34,545 nt of DNA from Deltaproteobacteria bacterium. Lineage in GTDB: Bacteria > Desulfobacterota > GWC2-55-46 > DRQE01. Of the stretch, positions 33,332 through 34,545 are shown piece after piece. How positions within the stretch are numbered: position 1 is the stretch's first letter; each line of letters starts with the position of its first letter. A program made the position numbers and the translations under genes. The stretch is from positions 1-34,545 of the forward strand of contig JAGLUZ010000088.1 of the NCBI GenBank assembly GCA_023134165.1, given 5' to 3'. Under the pieces are notes generated by a model. The model was not told the origin of the DNA. It made no database searches and was given only the letters and a program-made list of their open reading frames with translations.

Positions 33332-34545
33332 TTAATCCCAAAGAGGATTAATAACAACACCAGAGAGAAGTTTTGGAAAAAAGTAGGTTGATTTCTGCGG
33401 CATAAGTAAGCCTGCATCGGAGATTTGCTTTACATCTTCAACACTTGTGGCATTCATTATAAAAGCCAATTGGTTTTCTTCGGCGTTTGCAAGCTCAATT
33501 GCCTCATCAGCATCCTTGACGTAAATGAGATTGGTTTTTTTCTCCTGCGCTTCGATACTAATACCGAGTAATTTTCCAAGAACAAGGGAGTGCAAAACCG
33601 TCACATCAAGAGCCTTATAAAGGCTCCCAATGCTATCGCCAAAGACCTTATCCATGACCTCTTTTCCCTTAAGCGTTAGGATTACGTAGCGGCTCTCGCC
33701 ATTCAAAGTGAGGCCAAGTTTGTTATGATCTTCCTCACCTATTTTCAGTTTTTCTAAAAATTCTGAGCGAACATAACTCTCATTTTTTTCTGTAAAATCA
33801 AGGACTTCCGTGTTGAAATATTCATCTAAAACTTTTAAGAAAGCTCCGCCAAGCTCGACATCTTTAAGGGCGTGTACGACCCTATGTGTGGGGTAAACCT
33901 CAAGGGTTTCATCCATTGGTGTTAGGTACATAAGGACTGATTCGTGAGGTAAATCAGGAGCTTCACCTGCCCCCTCAGCACGTTTTTTATTTCGGTAATT
34001 CAGTGCTGTTTCATAGCGGTGATGGCCGTCTGCGATATATAATTTTTTATCTTCCATTGCACTTGAAACGCCACTAATTACGGCTGGATCGTCAACAACC
34101 CAGAGCTTATTTAGCACCCCATCATCGCCGGTTACCTCTATCTGAGGAGGGCCGTTTAGAGCAGAATTGAAGTTATAAAGCACCCTCTCTTCGAGCGGTA
34201 AGTCCTTGGATTCATTGAATAAAGAGAAGATACAACTATAGTTAGTTTTGCATGTTTCCATAAGACTCAGGCGGTCCTTTTTTGGGCCAGATAAGGTTTT
34301 TTCGTGCGGGAATATGACCCCCTTGCCAAGTTCCTCAATCTTTACGCGGGCAATAAAACCCTTGCGTGATTTTGCCGCTCCGTCCTTGGTCTTGTAGCTC
34401 TGCTCATAATAGTAGAGCGACTCTTTTCCGTCGCGTTTAAGGCTCTCATCTTCGAGCCAATTCTGTAGCAATTCTGCTGAGCGGGAATATCTATCTGAGC
34501 CTGGATTATCATCAGCCTCAGTCTTGTTAAGTATTAATTTTACTA
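33332..34545 (-). CDS. DUF1015 family protein (5' end outside window)
   Basis: The frame stays open past the first internal start at 34471 to the window edge; the added residues (VKLILNKTEADDNPGSDRYS) match the usual N-terminal region of the family, so the gene is cut by the window and about 50 residues are missing. Visible landmarks are LYYYEQSYKTKDG, FIARVKIEELGKGVIFPHEKT, the core ADGHHRYETALNYR, and VYPTHRVVHAL. ADGHHRY resembles the nucleotide-binding motif of ParB-like/SerK proteins, so a kinase or nucleotidase role is possible but unproven. In relatives the gene often lies near serine biosynthesis genes. Confidence 0.88.
   Translation of the reverse strand, partial: VKLILNKTEADDNPGSDRYSRSAELLQNWLEDESLKRDGKESLYYYEQSYKTKDGAAKSRKGFIARVKIEELGKGVIFPHEKTLSGPKKDRLSLMETCKTNYSCIFSLFNESKDLPLEERVLYNFNSALNGPPQIEVTGDDGVLNKLWVVDDPAVISGVSSAMEDKKLYIADGHHRYETALNYRNKKRAEGAGEAPDLPHESVLMYLTPMDETLEVYPTHRVVHALKDVELGGAFLKVLDEYFNTEVLDFTEKNESYVRSEFLEKLKIGEEDHNKLGLTLNGESRYVILTLKGKEVMDKVFGDSIGSLYKALDVTVLHSLVLGKLLGISIEAQEKKTNLIYVKDADEAIELANAEENQLAFIMNATSVEDVKQISDAGLLMPQKSTYFFPKLLSGVVINPLWD

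Overview
The window is a bacterial chromosome segment of moderate to low GC, with many TTG starts, from a Gram-negative bacterium. The pil gene order (pilB-pilT-pilC-pilS-pilR-x-pilA), the Geobacter-like pilin N terminus, three multiheme c-type cytochromes and a GrdB-family selenoprotein together suggest a deltaproteobacterial (Desulfobacterota or Desulfuromonadota-like), anaerobic, electron-transferring lineage. That placement is inference; no rRNA or other firm marker gene is present. Nearly everything is on the minus strand, so transcription mostly runs from high to low coordinates.

Right end (29.8-34.5 kb): a DUF1015 protein cut by the window edge, a TrmN6-like methyltransferase, a DciA (DUF721) protein and a small, possibly leaderless membrane protein gene. 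Next comes the type IV pilus locus (21.3-31.6 kb), read right to left: a PilB-family protein whose ATPase motifs are badly degenerate, PilT with a Pro/Gly/Ala repeat extension, PilC, the PilS kinase, the PilR sigma54 activator, a large membrane/TPR protein of glycosyltransferase (GT-C) type, and the pilin PilA. pilA has a textbook -24/-12 sigma54 promoter with a cluster of TGTCA half-sites upstream, so PilS-PilR control of pilA can be read from the DNA.

Middle (16.8-21.2 kb): a small stand-alone Rossmann protein, a copper P1B-ATPase, and directly behind it a selenoprotein of the glycine/sarcosine/betaine reductase B family. The selenoprotein's in-frame UGA looks like a stop in a naive reading and splits the gene in two.

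Cytochrome region (8.9-16.7 kb): one forward gene for a protein with two triheme c7-like modules, diverging from a minus-strand set made of a six-heme OmcS-like cytochrome, an NHL propeller fused to an OmpA domain, a membrane-anchored NHL propeller, a second six-heme OmcS-like cytochrome and a TPR protein. The heme order and spacing of the two six-heme proteins resemble the Geobacter nanowire cytochrome OmcS. The region is therefore a candidate locus for extracellular cytochrome filaments and their envelope partners.

Left end (0-8.5 kb): a run of large membrane proteins (two aminopropyltransferase-like fusions, one with TPRs, and a GT-C/TPR protein), a kelch-propeller lipoprotein, and a secreted beta-helix protein that runs off the left edge. 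Their joint role is unknown; an envelope or exopolymer function is possible. No tRNA, rRNA, CRISPR array, insertion sequence or phage gene was seen.
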